Shown: positions 15,988-24,925 of the stretch, one piece after another
Numbering within the stretch: position 1 is the first letter of the stretch
Layout of the letters: every line of letters begins with the position of its first letter
Origin: Planktotalea arctica
GTDB taxonomy: Bacteria; Pseudomonadota; Alphaproteobacteria; Rhodobacterales; Rhodobacteraceae
DNA: 64,000 bases
Reading direction: 5' to 3'
Assembly (NCBI RefSeq): GCF_002105285.1
Contig: NZ_MUHR01000006.1
Span: 186,001 to 250,000, forward strand
Program-made: the position numbers and the translations under genes
Notes under the pieces: model-generated
Told to the model about the DNA's origin: nothing
Database searches by the model: none
Seen by the model: only the letters and a program-made list of their open reading frames with translations

Positions 15988-17703
15988 GTGGTGCAGACAT
16001 CCCAGAACATAAGTGGTGCACCGTGTTCGGTTATTAAAACTGTGGACGTAACGGGATTTATCGCACCTCAAGCGGAGGTTAGGCTTTTTGAAAATAGTAA
16101 TGTGCCATATTCGGGGGGGAGTTCGTGGCAAAATGGGTCTGTGAACTTTGGGTCACCGATTACGGAAGCACAAATGAACGTGTGCTTTGCTGATTATTCT
16201 GCATTTTCATTGGTGCAAAAAGGTGCGGATGCGGTGTCTTTCGCTGATCAGGACTTCATGGGCTTTGGCTACCGCACGACCACTGGCACTTGGGTGGAAT
16301 TCATTATCGGAAGTGGAACCCTGGACCCTGCGGCGCTGGACACAACCGCGCCGACGGTCGTGCTTAGTGGCCCAAAAAATGCTGTCACCGGCGACTTCAC
16401 GGTCAGTTTCGAGTTCTCAGAAACCGTGACAGGATTTGCGCCTGAGGACATCGTCGTCGTCAATGGAACCAAAGGCGTCTTTGCAGGCTCTGGCGCCAGC
16501 TACACGATGCTCATTACCCCAGAGGTGGGCAAAACGGTGTCCATATCCGTCGCTGCCGACAAAGCAGCAGATGCGGTTGGGAATGGGAACCTGTTGTCGA
16601 ATGTGCTTGATGTGCAAGCGGGCTCTCCTGCGTCGGCTTTTGACGAACGCAAAGCTGATATCAAAGCTGTGCTTGTTGATGATGCCATCCGTGGCCTGCG
16701 AAGCACTGTCAGTGCCAACCAAAACCTTGTGCGCAATGCGCGGCTTCGGTTTGCTGATCAGGCCCAGCCGAGTGCTGTGTGTGGACAAACCCCGGGCACC
16801 TGCGGATCAGGTTTGGCTAGCTGCAATGTTGTTCCCTTTGATGTGGATGGCTCCGCACAGGCGAGTGGTGGAGCAATCAGCACGCAGGGCGAATTTTTCC
16901 AGCAGGTTGGCAACCTTGAAGGCACATATTGCCGCCTGTTCTTTGGTAATTTCAGCGTGCAACGCGATAGTGATACGGGTTCTAGCACCGCGACCTTGAC
17001 CGCGCGTGTCGCATGGGAGCGTATGGTGTCTGCGAATACATTGCTGGGCCGCTTTGTTGGCGGTGATATTGCGCATAGCAACATCAACGGCAGCTTTACC
17101 GGCACTCAATCCCGGTTCGGTCTGACCGCTGGTGGCTACGCCGTCCACGCGCTTGGCGCGAACGTTTTTGCCGACGGTTTCGTGTCGTTCGGTGTTGGCA
17201 AGAACAACCTTGAAATGGCCGATAATGTGCTTGCGCTTGAAAGCGATTACTTGACGCGCACCGCAACAATTGGCGGCGCATTCAGCGGCGTTTATGCGCT
17301 TGGCCGCTCCGAGTTTCGCCCCGAACTTGCCTTCAGCTATGGCAAAACCTGGCTTGGTGATGTCGATTTTAAGGGCACGGCCTATGGTCTGACAGACGAC
17401 ACGCTAAGGCTTGATGCGGGCACCGTTGCCATCGCAAATCTGGCGCTGCGCCCCGAAGTGGTGTTTGGTCTTGACGGTGACAGTGTAAGCGAGAGCAATT
17501 CGTATATCTCGTTTGCGCCGCGCCTGATTTGTGAGCGCACAATAACAAGTGCGGTGGTCCAGCACTGCGGTGGCGGCGCTGAGCTTGGTTTTACGAGCAC
17601 GTCCAAGGACAGCTTTAGCTCTGCAAACGTCAAGGTCATCATGGACCGGGTGGGCGATCGCACGCGCTCGAGCGTTGTGCTCAACGTAGAGCATCGCTTC
17701 TAA
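15988..17703 (+). pseudogene. Autotransporter-type beta-barrel protein, 5' truncated
   Basis: Open frame of 571 codons with no signal peptide and only a GTG available at its upstream end, without a ribosome site. The frame already looks mid-domain at its first residues (VKTVDVTGFIAPQAEVRLFE). An Ig-like domain follows (about residues 115-210, DTTAPTVVLSGPKNAVTGDF), then a barrel-like region from about 330 with alternating polar and hydrophobic strands, ending in VVLNVEHRF with the C-terminal Phe of outer-membrane proteins. Without an export signal the product cannot reach the outer membrane, so the gene has probably lost its 5' part by deletion or rearrangement. It ends at a good terminator. 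A remote in-frame start upstream is blocked by stops. Confidence 0.65.
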
Positions 17704-17724
17704 GCTATTCTCTGTGCAGAGTTG

Positions 17725-17752
17725 AAAAGGCGGCCCTTCGGTCGCCTTTTTT
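17725..17752 (+). terminator. Terminator of the autotransporter-type gene
   Basis: AAAAGGCG...CGCCTTTTTT with a TTCG-containing loop, 22 bp after the stop codon. Confidence 0.8.
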
Positions 17753-18035
17753 GTTGGCGTTTGACAGAGCTGCTTAGGTAAATCACAGGCCTGACCTAAT
17801 TCGCTAACCAGCGGCTGGCCCAAACCTGTCAGCGCGGTGTTGAGAACGGTTAGGCTGTTGCTGATGTAGTGCCTATGTCGCCGCGCCGTAAAAAGCTGCT
17901 ACCCGAAGTCACCAGTCGTGAGGTGTCCCAATGTAGAGCGTGACGAGTGGCCCTTCATGCCGCGATGCGGACAGTTAGGGCAACGGTCGTTAATGTGTAA
18001 ATCCCTCTTGAAACAGGCGATTTTAACATCTTGGG
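17753..18035. other. Gene-free stretch
   Basis: About 280 bp between the terminator and the stop of the minus-strand ABC1 kinase gene. I see no ORF with a ribosome site, no RNA gene and no repeat. Confidence 0.5.
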
Positions 18036-19370
18036 TCATCGTATAATACCGCTATGAGCACGTAAAATATCTGCGACATCTACCTCGGCACCAAGTCGAG
18101 CGCCGAGCAAGAATAACCCTGCAAACTTGCGCTGTATCAGCAAGATTTCAACGGGCAATACTGGTGGAAGAAACCCGTCTTTATATAGTGCGAGACCTTC
18201 GGCTTGCAGTTGTTTTGAAAGCGTTTGATCGGTGAAATCAATCGCACCCCCATCGCGGATCATATCAAAGACTTGGTGGATCATTTGAACAATGCGTGCG
18301 CGATGTGCGCCGCCTGTGGTGGCATCTATCACCCCCATGTCTTGAGCTGCGATCATCAGGTCATCGGTATCGCCTTGAAGCCCAGCGCAAATCAACCGGC
18401 GGTATTTATCTGCGGTCCTCGGATCAATTTTGAGCACTGCCCCAAAATCGAGCAGGACAATTTTGCGGGTTTGGGGGGCATATAAATAGTTTGCGAAATT
18501 CGGATCGGTCTGCATCACGCCAAACTCGAATAATTCGGACAAGGCAAGACTGATAAGATCAGTCATCACCTGGTTGCGAATGGCTTGGGGTTCCGCTGCG
18601 ACATCCTCGATCGCACCCCCGGCCATATAATCCATTGCGAGTATTTTTGAATTGGACCAATCGGTATGAACGGCGGGAACGGCAAACTGGGGTTCATCCT
18701 TTAACAGCTGTCCAAACCGGATTAGCTGGCGTGCCTCTTGGATATAATCGGTTTCATCGTGAAGTTGTTGGCGTGCGGCTTCAAGGTAGGGGGCCAGTTC
18801 AAACCCGTCGGGGAGCAGGCCCGACATCTTGATCAAGACACCGACGTTTGCGACGTCACTCCCGATGCTATTTGCCACCCCGGGGTACTGGATTTTTAAC
18901 GCCAAATCGCGTCCGTCTTTCAGGTGTACGCGGTGGACCTGCCCAATTGATGCCGCTGCAATCGGATTTACGTCGAATGTACGAAAAAGCCTCGCCCAGC
19001 CATCTGGCAGATGTTCATTCAAAACCTGCTTTAGCTGTTTGGGCGGCATTGCGTAGGCGGCATCGCGTAATCGAGACATGATTTGTGCAAGCTCTGGCGG
19101 TAAAATGTCACCAGTATCCATTGAGACGAGTTGGCCAATCTTCATCGCCGCGCCGCGCATTTTCGAAAGTTGTTCTGTCACGCGTTCGATGTTTCGTGGC
19201 GTCAGCAATAGATCTTTCATAACGGGACGCTGGCCGCGACCGAGCTGCATCAGGCTTCCCAGCATCATGTTTCCGGCCACATTGCTTGCCATAGAGCCAA
19301 TATGACCCAAACGTGCAATCCGCCCTGAAGGGATCATGACTGATTTATTATGATGCGGTTTTCTATCCAT
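18036..19370 (-). CDS. ABC1/AarF (UbiB-like) atypical kinase family protein
   Basis: 444 residues with the ABC1 hallmark KxGQ motif (AAMKIGQLVSMDTGDILP, near residue 78), the Ala-rich loop PIAAASIGQVHRVHLKDGR in place of a glycine loop, VALK-type lysine (LALKIQYPG), and the metal-binding LLDFGAVLKID. Family members support ubiquinone biosynthesis or lipid homeostasis and bind ATP in an unusual way. It lacks the C-terminal membrane helices of true UbiB, so it belongs to the ADCK-like branch. A DUF2805 gene lies 8 bp upstream on the same strand, so the two are probably co-transcribed. Confidence 0.88.
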   Translation of the reverse strand: MDRKPHHNKSVMIPSGRIARLGHIGSMASNVAGNMMLGSLMQLGRGQRPVMKDLLLTPRNIERVTEQLSKMRGAAMKIGQLVSMDTGDILPPELAQIMSRLRDAAYAMPPKQLKQVLNEHLPDGWARLFRTFDVNPIAAASIGQVHRVHLKDGRDLALKIQYPGVANSIGSDVANVGVLIKMSGLLPDGFELAPYLEAARQQLHDETDYIQEARQLIRFGQLLKDEPQFAVPAVHTDWSNSKILAMDYMAGGAIEDVAAEPQAIRNQVMTDLISLALSELFEFGVMQTDPNFANYLYAPQTRKIVLLDFGAVLKIDPRTADKYRRLICAGLQGDTDDLMIAAQDMGVIDATTGGAHRARIVQMIHQVFDMIRDGGAIDFTDQTLSKQLQAEGLALYKDGFLPPVLPVEILLIQRKFAGLFLLGARLGAEVDVADILRAHSGIIR

Positions 19371-19378
19371 GCGGGAGG

Positions 19379-19594
19379 TTATTTATAGGTTTCCCTGCGG
19401 TCCCCAAAATCGCGCACACGTTTGCGCCAAGTTTGGTAGCTCCCGCGTTTTAGGGTGTTGCGCATCAATGCTTTCACGTCCTTTTCGCCGATCCCGTATT
19501 CAGCCTGAATTGTTGCAAAGCTGACGTGATCGGACAGCGCCATCTGCACGATGTCACTGATGTGTTCAGGGCCTAATTGTGATGTTTTAGTCAT
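19379..19594 (-). CDS. DUF2805-type small protein
   Basis: 71 residues from the ATG at 19594 (MTKTSQLGPEHISDIVQMAL). It resembles the DUF2805 (TIGR03643) family, with a helix-turn-helix-like core EYGIGEKDVKALMRNTLKRG and a Trp-Arg-rich end (YQTWRKRVRDFGDRRE). Function unknown. No obvious purine-rich ribosome site precedes the ATG. It ends 8 bp before the ABC1 kinase gene, suggesting one transcript. Confidence 0.75.
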   Translation of the reverse strand: MTKTSQLGPEHISDIVQMALSDHVSFATIQAEYGIGEKDVKALMRNTLKRGSYQTWRKRVRDFGDRRETYK

Positions 19595-19796
19595 GGGAGG
19601 GAAGTAGCAGCGCACCACCCCAAATCAAGGTCAGGCAGGATTTGTGGGATTTTCTTCCTTAGCTTGATGGCGCCAGCAGTTGCATATGTCCTAGTAGGAT
19701 TATCGTAGGCTCGCCGTGTCTGTTGCAACTCGATGCCCTCCTTGGACAACGTGGCCTTGGCAAGGGTATCTGTCACTTGATCGAGAAGCCTCGGCT

Positions 19797-21236
19797 CTAG
19801 CGGGCAGACGAGATTTTGCTCCAGAATGAAGATTTTCTATCATGACGGATTTCCAACGCATGGAAATAGCTCTGATGTGTTTGGTAGTGCCCGTAATCTG
19901 CAATCTGTGCATCAAGCAACCCGCAATCTAGCAGATGTTCTGCCGCGTGGACATAGCGCGCCGCGAGACCTTCACGTAGCGTATAATTGATCATGGCACG
20001 CCAAAGAAGAACCGAGGCCAGCGGATAACGTTCGCGCAGGGCTTCAGCTGCGGGTGTGAGTATCTCGTAGTGGTTGCCGTCCAATTCGTTAACGCGTTCC
20101 AGTATCAGTGCGGCTGCACTCGCATGGTCTGGCCATTCCAGGAAAAACCACAAAGCCGACGTTGCATCGGTGAATTGGAGCGCGTGGGCGCGGGCGTTAT
20201 CCTCGGCCTCTATGTCCTCAAAGTCAGGTAGGGCTTTTATGTAGGAGCGCAGATAGCTGCTTTTCAGTGTCTTGCAAAACCGTCCCCAGCGATGAGTTTG
20301 GGCGTCATTCAATCGATCAAGCGCCATCAGGCAGGCGATAAACGCGTCGTCCCATGCTTCTTGCCGATAGACGATCCCATCAAAATCAGCGGCCTCAAGC
20401 AATCCGAGCGCCTCTTGTGATTTACCCTCGGCAAGCAAGAGCTGAGCGACTTCGGCTGCGATGTCAGGGCGGGTCAGATCATGCTGAGAATACTGCGCGA
20501 CATATGCGTTGATGTCACCTTCTGCGATGGCAATGTCTTGCAGGACGGTCTTAACCCGCATCGCCTTTTGATCGGCGAGGTAACTGCTGTTATTGCTCCG
20601 TAATTCGCGGATAAAATGGATTGCTTCATGCTCATTATCGAGCTGATCAATTGGTGCGTCAGCATAGGCCGCAACCAATGATTTGAGGTGGCTAAATCCC
20701 GTTTCGCCCAGTGCAGGGGCAACATGCCCAATTATTCCATCAAACTCGCCATAACTGTTTTCAGAAACTGCTTCCCAAACGCGATTGGCAAGGGTCGCTG
20801 GATCAAGCACGGCATTCTCTGCAATGTCGTCAAAGGCTAATATGGCGGCACGAAACACGTCGCCGATATCGCCGCGGCTATCATCCGTGCGTTCATAGAT
20901 AGACGGTGCGAGTTCACAAAACTGCCAAAGCAGATCGAATGCCAGTGTTGGATCCGTTGGTCCGATTTTGTCCGTGATCATATCGACTTGGGTCTGCAAA
21001 TCCTTGATGAGAGCCTTGCGCTTACGCCATCCAACAAAGCTGGTGGAGCGCCGCAGCGAGACCAGCCTCTTGCGCACGTCACGGCCAAGTTCTGCCGGAC
21101 CAAGCACGTGGCTCAACTCCAGTCGCAACCGCCGTTTTATATCTGCGCTACCGCCGCTTACTTCTAACAACAGATCTGCAAGGCGATTTGCCCCGAGCGC
21201 GCTGAGATTCGCTTGGTTCAATGTTTTCTTGGACAT
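19797..21236 (-). CDS. DUF6880-type protein (copy 1, chromosomal side of att)
   Basis: 479 residues, largely helical, without signal peptide or membrane segments. It resembles the DUF6880 family of unknown function. It shares a layout with the protein at 24926-26335: a basic helix near residue 60 (RKRLVSLRRSTSFVGWRKRK), the segment ERTDDSRGDIGDVF, LPDFEDIEAEDNARAHAL, and a C-terminal repeat-like helical region ending in KSSFWSKI. The last gene before the tRNA-Cys fragment. No catalytic motif is evident. Confidence 0.75.
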   Translation of the reverse strand: MSKKTLNQANLSALGANRLADLLLEVSGGSADIKRRLRLELSHVLGPAELGRDVRKRLVSLRRSTSFVGWRKRKALIKDLQTQVDMITDKIGPTDPTLAFDLLWQFCELAPSIYERTDDSRGDIGDVFRAAILAFDDIAENAVLDPATLANRVWEAVSENSYGEFDGIIGHVAPALGETGFSHLKSLVAAYADAPIDQLDNEHEAIHFIRELRSNNSSYLADQKAMRVKTVLQDIAIAEGDINAYVAQYSQHDLTRPDIAAEVAQLLLAEGKSQEALGLLEAADFDGIVYRQEAWDDAFIACLMALDRLNDAQTHRWGRFCKTLKSSYLRSYIKALPDFEDIEAEDNARAHALQFTDATSALWFFLEWPDHASAAALILERVNELDGNHYEILTPAAEALRERYPLASVLLWRAMINYTLREGLAARYVHAAEHLLDCGLLDAQIADYGHYQTHQSYFHALEIRHDRKSSFWSKISSAR

Positions 21237-21408
21237 CTCGACAGTTTCGCACCCGAGCGCAGTGAAGGAAAGAGGTTGGCCGCAGCGGCAACTCAGAAAT
21301 TAGATAAATCACTGTTTTAGCAGCATGCTCGCTAGGGTGGTCACGCAAAGTGACGGCTTTCAATCTTATTGAACTGGCGGCACCTTGAATCGAAGTCATT
21401 GAAAACAC

Positions 21409-21456
21409 TGGAGGCGAGTACCGGAATCGAACCGGTGTACGCGGATTTGCAATCCG
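21409..21456 (-). other. 3' fragment of tRNA-Cys (att site of an integrated element)
   Basis: On the minus strand this stretch reads as the anticodon arm with GCA anticodon (21448-21450, stem CGGAT/ATCCG), variable loop, T-arm ACACCGGTTCGATTCCGGT and acceptor 3' strand ending TCCA of tRNA-Cys. The D-arm and the 5' acceptor strand are absent: nothing complementary to the 3' acceptor strand occurs at the expected place. Site-specific integration into a tRNA 3' end leaves exactly such a displaced fragment. Its 5' side faces higher coordinates, so the element extends rightwards from here. Confidence 0.8.
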
Positions 21457-21561
21457 GAAGGAAGTTAACCGAAAACAAGGACTTAGGGGTTCAAAATACG
21501 CTCTGACAAGCAGGGAACAGAAGGCGAAAGTTTCAAATCTGATTTCGCTATTTCAAAACAA

Positions 21562-21599
21562 AAAAGACCCCGTCACAGCGGCAACTGTGAACCGGGGCC
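21562..21599 (-). terminator. Minus-strand intrinsic terminator at the element edge
   Basis: On the minus strand GGCCCCGGTTCACAG pairs with CTGTGACGGGGTC around a 6-nt loop and is followed by TTTTTTG. No annotated minus-strand gene ends here, so it either insulates the element or terminates a short antisense RNA. Confidence 0.7.
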
Positions 21600-21705
21600 T
21601 GTTAGAAAAAGCCTGTCAGCTTTCAGAGATTCATAGCACGATTTCAGGCCGCATCGCAATTGTTCGATTGGCTTTCGTCGCCTCTGTAGATGGTGAGGTG
21701 GCCCG

Positions 21706-22569
21706 ATGAGTTGGCGTATCGCAAATGAATGCGCAGAGCGTCGCTTTGGCAGCGCCGCGCGCAAGCAGATCATCATGTTCCTGGCCGACAAGGCGAGCGA
21801 TGACGGCTCGGGCATATGGTGCTCCAAAGGAACGATCCAGCGCCACACAGAGCTTAGCGAAAGCACCGTCAAACGCACCATCATCGACTTCCTGCGGGAA
21901 GGCATTTTGATCGAGACAGGGCGGCGGCACTGCAAGAACGGTTACACGGTCATTTACCGCATTGTTCTCGAACGCGTGGCTTCGATGGAAACCACTGCGG
22001 AACCCGATATTTTGACGGGGGTCACTGTGAACCCCGTCCAGCCTGAACCCGGTACGGGGTCCACGGTGAACGGGGTACGGGGTTCACGGCGGACCCCAAA
22101 CCATCCTAAAACCATCCATAAACCACCTACGCGCAGGCGCGAGGCGGCGGAGGAGGTTGAAGATCTTGAATCTGAGAAGATCCTGGCGGCCTATCCTGAG
22201 GACAGGATCCGAGATCGACGGACCAGTCTGCGTCTGGTCGCAGCGGCCTTGAAGGCAGGCGTTGAGCCCGATGACCTGCTTCAGGCGGTCAAAGCCTATG
22301 CCAAGGAAAGCGAGGGCTACACGCGCAGCAAGGTCTGTTTCTCGGACAACTGGTTCAAGATGCGTCGATGGGAGAAGGGGCTTACCCAGATACAGGCGGA
22401 TCGCGAGAATGCTCGAGAGGCCGAAGTCAACGGCCGTACCCGGCTCGCTAGCTGGATCCATGAGCGTCATCCTATGTGCCGCCATATCACCAACCGGCAG
22501 ATTGAGGATTTGATCTCTGTAAAGCTAGTGACGCCTGAGAAGGTGCGTGCGGCGGGGCTGCAGGCATGA
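21706..22569 (+). CDS. Helix-turn-helix protein, replication-initiator or regulator type
   Basis: 287 residues. The N-terminal about 90 residues form a winged helix (HTH_36 type): RKQIIMFLADKASDDGSGIW, CSKGTIQRHTELSESTVKRT and FLREGILIETGRRHCKNGYT. This resembles replication or phage-type helix-turn-helix proteins carried by alphaproteobacterial islands. A proline-rich linker (about 108-145) leads to a helical C-terminal part (DDLLQAVKAYAKESEGYTRS, then FSDNWFKMRRWEKGL) seen in phage replication proteins. It is the first gene inside the att site. Replication or excision control of the element is inferred. ATG at 21706 has GAGGTGG upstream. Confidence 0.7.
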   Translation: MSWRIANECAERRFGSAARKQIIMFLADKASDDGSGIWCSKGTIQRHTELSESTVKRTIIDFLREGILIETGRRHCKNGYTVIYRIVLERVASMETTAEPDILTGVTVNPVQPEPGTGSTVNGVRGSRRTPNHPKTIHKPPTRRREAAEEVEDLESEKILAAYPEDRIRDRRTSLRLVAAALKAGVEPDDLLQAVKAYAKESEGYTRSKVCFSDNWFKMRRWEKGLTQIQADRENAREAEVNGRTRLASWIHERHPMCRHITNRQIEDLISVKLVTPEKVRAAGLQA

Positions 22570-22660
22570 GAGTTGTGGCTCAATTCGAGATAGGGTTGTC
22601 GTTATGTCAGAAACTCTATTGTTTTCTGAGATACGGCTCATGTTGAAGTTATCAGATATG

Positions 22661-22735
22661 GTCTTCGGATCATATATCTAAGCTATGACTTGTGGATCAT
22701 ATTGACACGTTATGATCTAAAGGTCATATTGATTG
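22661..22735 (+). promoter_or_regulatory. hipBA promoter with three operator-like repeats
   Basis: GGATCATAT occurs at 22667-22675 and 22694-22702, and AGGTCATAT at 22721-22729, spaced 27 bp apart. The second overlaps a TTGACA -35 (22703-22708) and the third overlaps a weak -10 (CATATT, 16-bp spacing). This is the arrangement expected for autorepression by HipB. Confidence 0.6.
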
Positions 22736-22749
22736 ACGGGAGAACAGTC

Positions 22750-23001
22750 ATGAAGCACCTCGTTCGCACGTCAAAAAATTTGGGCCACGCTATTCGCGAG
22801 GCTCGGAAGGCCAAGAACATGACCCAGAAGGAGCTCGCCTCGATGAGCGGGGTCTGGCAGGAGACGATCTCCAAGATCGAGAACGGCAGCGGTGGCACCA
22901 AGCTAGAAACGCTATTTGATTTGATCGCGGCCCTGGACCTAGAGATCACGGTGACCGAGCGCAGCAAGGGCGCATCAGACGGGCTTGAGGACATATTCTG
23001 A
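22750..23001 (+). CDS. hipB: HipB-type antitoxin (XRE-family HTH)
   Basis: 83 residues from the ATG at 22750 (GGGAG upstream); a longer frame starting at 22690 would cover the promoter. Helix-turn-helix of XRE type: IREARKAKNMTQKELASMSG, VWQETISKIENGSGGTKLET. The C-terminal strand LEITVTERSK is the HipB dimerisation region. It neutralises HipA and represses the operon. The stop is one base from the hipA ATG. Confidence 0.88.
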   Translation: MKHLVRTSKNLGHAIREARKAKNMTQKELASMSGVWQETISKIENGSGGTKLETLFDLIAALDLEITVTERSKGASDGLEDIF

Positions 23002-23002
23002 C

Positions 23003-24304
23003 ATGGGCCGCAAGCGCAGCTACACACCTCTGAACGTATTTCTGAACTCGCGGCTCGTGGGCCAGTTGGTCCGTGAGCCGTCTGGCGGCGTCAGTTTCAG
23101 CTATTCACCAGCTTGGCTCGACTGGGAACACCGGATGCCGGTGTCGTTGTCGTTGCCATTGCAAGAGACCCGCTACAGCGGCGCACCTGTGATGGCCGTC
23201 TTTGACAACCTGTTGCCCGACAGTGACCTCATCCGCCGAAGGGTCGCGGAACGTGTTGGAGCCGAGGGCGTAGATGCCTTCAGCTTGCTGTCACAAATTG
23301 GACGCGACTGTGTTGGAGCGCTTCAGTTTCTACCCGATGGGCAAGAGCCACAACCGATGTCTGAGTTGACTGGGGAACCTGTTGACGAGGATCAGATCGG
23401 AGCAATCTTGAGCGACCTCGATCTCGCGCCTCTTGGTATTCGCCGCGAGAATGACTTCCGAATTTCTGTCGCTGGCGCACAGGAAAAAACGGCCCTTCTT
23501 CGCAAAGACGGCCAGTGGATTGAGCCAACCGGCACAACGCCAACCACCCACATCATCAAGCCGCAAATCGGCAGGCTGCCCAACGGGATGGACCTGTCCG
23601 ACAGCGTTGAAAATGAATACTTGTGCCTCAAGCTAATGGAGGCGTTTGGGCTTCGGGCTGCGAATGTCGAGATGGCGAAATTTGGCGACAAGAAAGCCTT
23701 GGTTGTTGAGCGTTTTGATCGGCGCTGGACGTCAGATGGTCGCTTGATCCGTCTGCCGCAGGAAGATTGCTGCCAAGCGCTATCTGTTGTGCCCACGCAA
23801 AAGTACCAGAACGAAGGCGGCCCAGGTATCTCGGACATCATGGAACTCTTGTTGGGTAGCGACGATCCCAACAAAGACCGGTACGATTTTTTCAAAGCCA
23901 ACGTCCTGTTCTGGCTGCTTGGCGCGACGGACGGGCATGGCAAGAATTTCAGCGTCAGTCTTTTGCCCGGAGGGCGTTTTCACATGACGCCGCTTTACGA
24001 CGTTTTGACGGTGCAGCCGACAGTCGACGCGAGGCAGATAGAGCGAAAATATTTCAAGCTCGCTATGAATTTCGGCAACTCGAACCACTACAAGGTGGCG
24101 AATATCGTGGGCCGCCACATCGTGGAGACCGGAGTTCAATCTGGCTTATCCCGCGCAGTCGTGCATGGCCTGTTCGAAGAACTACAGGAGACCTCGCACG
24201 CGATCGTTGAGGCCACGTTCAACCAGCTTCCGGAGGGTTTCCCAGAGGCGTTGCTGGGCTCGATCGACGGCGCGCTGAAGGCAAGATTGCACCTGTTGAT
24301 TTGA
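23003..24304 (+). CDS. hipA: HipA-type serine/threonine kinase toxin
   Basis: 433 residues from the ATG at 23003. Visible HipA features: the N-terminal couple domain (VGQLVREPSGGVSFSYSPAW), the ATP-binding PTTHIIKPQIGRLPNG, KKALVVERFDRRW, the catalytic loop GATDGHGKNFSV and the metal-binding TPLYDVL. HipA kinases inactivate glutamyl-tRNA synthetase or other targets and induce dormancy. All core residues appear intact. It pairs with hipB immediately upstream and probably stabilises the integrated element. GC content and codon use match the element's other genes. Confidence 0.9.
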   Translation: MGRKRSYTPLNVFLNSRLVGQLVREPSGGVSFSYSPAWLDWEHRMPVSLSLPLQETRYSGAPVMAVFDNLLPDSDLIRRRVAERVGAEGVDAFSLLSQIGRDCVGALQFLPDGQEPQPMSELTGEPVDEDQIGAILSDLDLAPLGIRRENDFRISVAGAQEKTALLRKDGQWIEPTGTTPTTHIIKPQIGRLPNGMDLSDSVENEYLCLKLMEAFGLRAANVEMAKFGDKKALVVERFDRRWTSDGRLIRLPQEDCCQALSVVPTQKYQNEGGPGISDIMELLLGSDDPNKDRYDFFKANVLFWLLGATDGHGKNFSVSLLPGGRFHMTPLYDVLTVQPTVDARQIERKYFKLAMNFGNSNHYKVANIVGRHIVETGVQSGLSRAVVHGLFEELQETSHAIVEATFNQLPEGFPEALLGSIDGALKARLHLLI

Positions 24305-24573
24305 ATTTAATCGCGCTTGTCTGATGCGAAGATGCGACTTTTCCGGATCAAACAAAATCAGGTCAGGTCACTTAGCCATAGCTGGATCCTCAAAGTCGTG
24401 TTTCTGATTGCTGAACATAAGTGGGCAGCCGTGCAAGACGCGATGTGAGCACCGCTTCAACAGGAAAATCCCCCTGCGCTAGCGCATTCCTCGCGAACCA
24501 ATTTTCCCGCTGACATCCCCTTGGTGCCCGCTTTGGGCATGTTCATCGAAACACTCAAAGTGAGGATCAAAAA

Positions 24574-24771
24574 ATGGCTACTCAAACTCTGAAACTGAAC
24601 GTCAAATCCGGCGAAAAAGACGGTAAGAACTTTTGGGACCGCTGCGGCGTCCTCTTCGTCAACACCGATGACAGCGGCAACATCACGTCGATCAACGTCA
24701 AACATAGCATGTTCCCAGACGCCGAAATGGTCGCCTTCCCGCGCCGCATCGATGATCCGGTCACCGAGTGA
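24574..24771 (+). CDS. Small conserved-looking protein of unknown function
   Basis: 65 residues starting MATQTLKLNVKSGEKDGKNF at an ATG preceded by GAGGATC, ending DDPVTE. It is rich in beta-type residues with a Trp-Asp-Arg-Cys core. I do not recognise it; small single-domain proteins of this type occur in mobile elements. It stands alone, with 269 bp upstream in which I see only AT-rich sequence and a possible promoter, and a hairpin downstream. Confidence 0.65.
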   Translation: MATQTLKLNVKSGEKDGKNFWDRCGVLFVNTDDSGNITSINVKHSMFPDAEMVAFPRRIDDPVTE

Positions 24772-24783
24772 GCAGTGCGCCGG

Positions 24784-24800
24784 GGGCGGGTTTCCCGCCC
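24784..24800 (+). terminator. GC hairpin after the 65-residue gene
   Basis: Perfect GGGCGGG-TTT-CCCGCCC hairpin 12 bp after the stop. No T tract follows immediately, so termination is only likely. Confidence 0.45.
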
Positions 24801-24925
24801 TGGCAGGCTTGCAATGTTTTTGGGATCAAGATCTCCATGCACTCTGGTCTCGAGCCAACGGCAAACGCAATATTCAGGTCATGACCAACCCAACCGACTT
24901 CCGGGCGATTTCCTAGATGACCCAT

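Noticed and set aside
19591-19776. 61-codon minus frame ending with an ATGA overlap at the DUF2805 start
   Set aside because: The overlap is suggestive but the start would be GTG without a ribosome site, the sequence (MTDTLAKATLSKEGIELQQT) has no family I recognise, and it runs into another frame overlapping the DUF6880 gene. Could be a relic; not annotated.
21409-21500. A functional tRNA-Cys gene
   Set aside because: The 5' half (D-arm, acceptor strand) is missing; nothing upstream pairs with the 3' acceptor strand. Kept as an att fragment only.
21573-21935. Minus-strand frames overlapping the HTH gene
   Set aside because: Antisense shadows of the 21706 gene; no start signal. The terminator at 21562-21599 does not require a protein gene.
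23392-23943. Long minus frames inside hipA, and similar long antisense frames in gmaS, mgsC, tmm and tdm
   Set aside because: Typical shadows in GC-rich genes; Arg/His/Cys-rich composition and no start sites.
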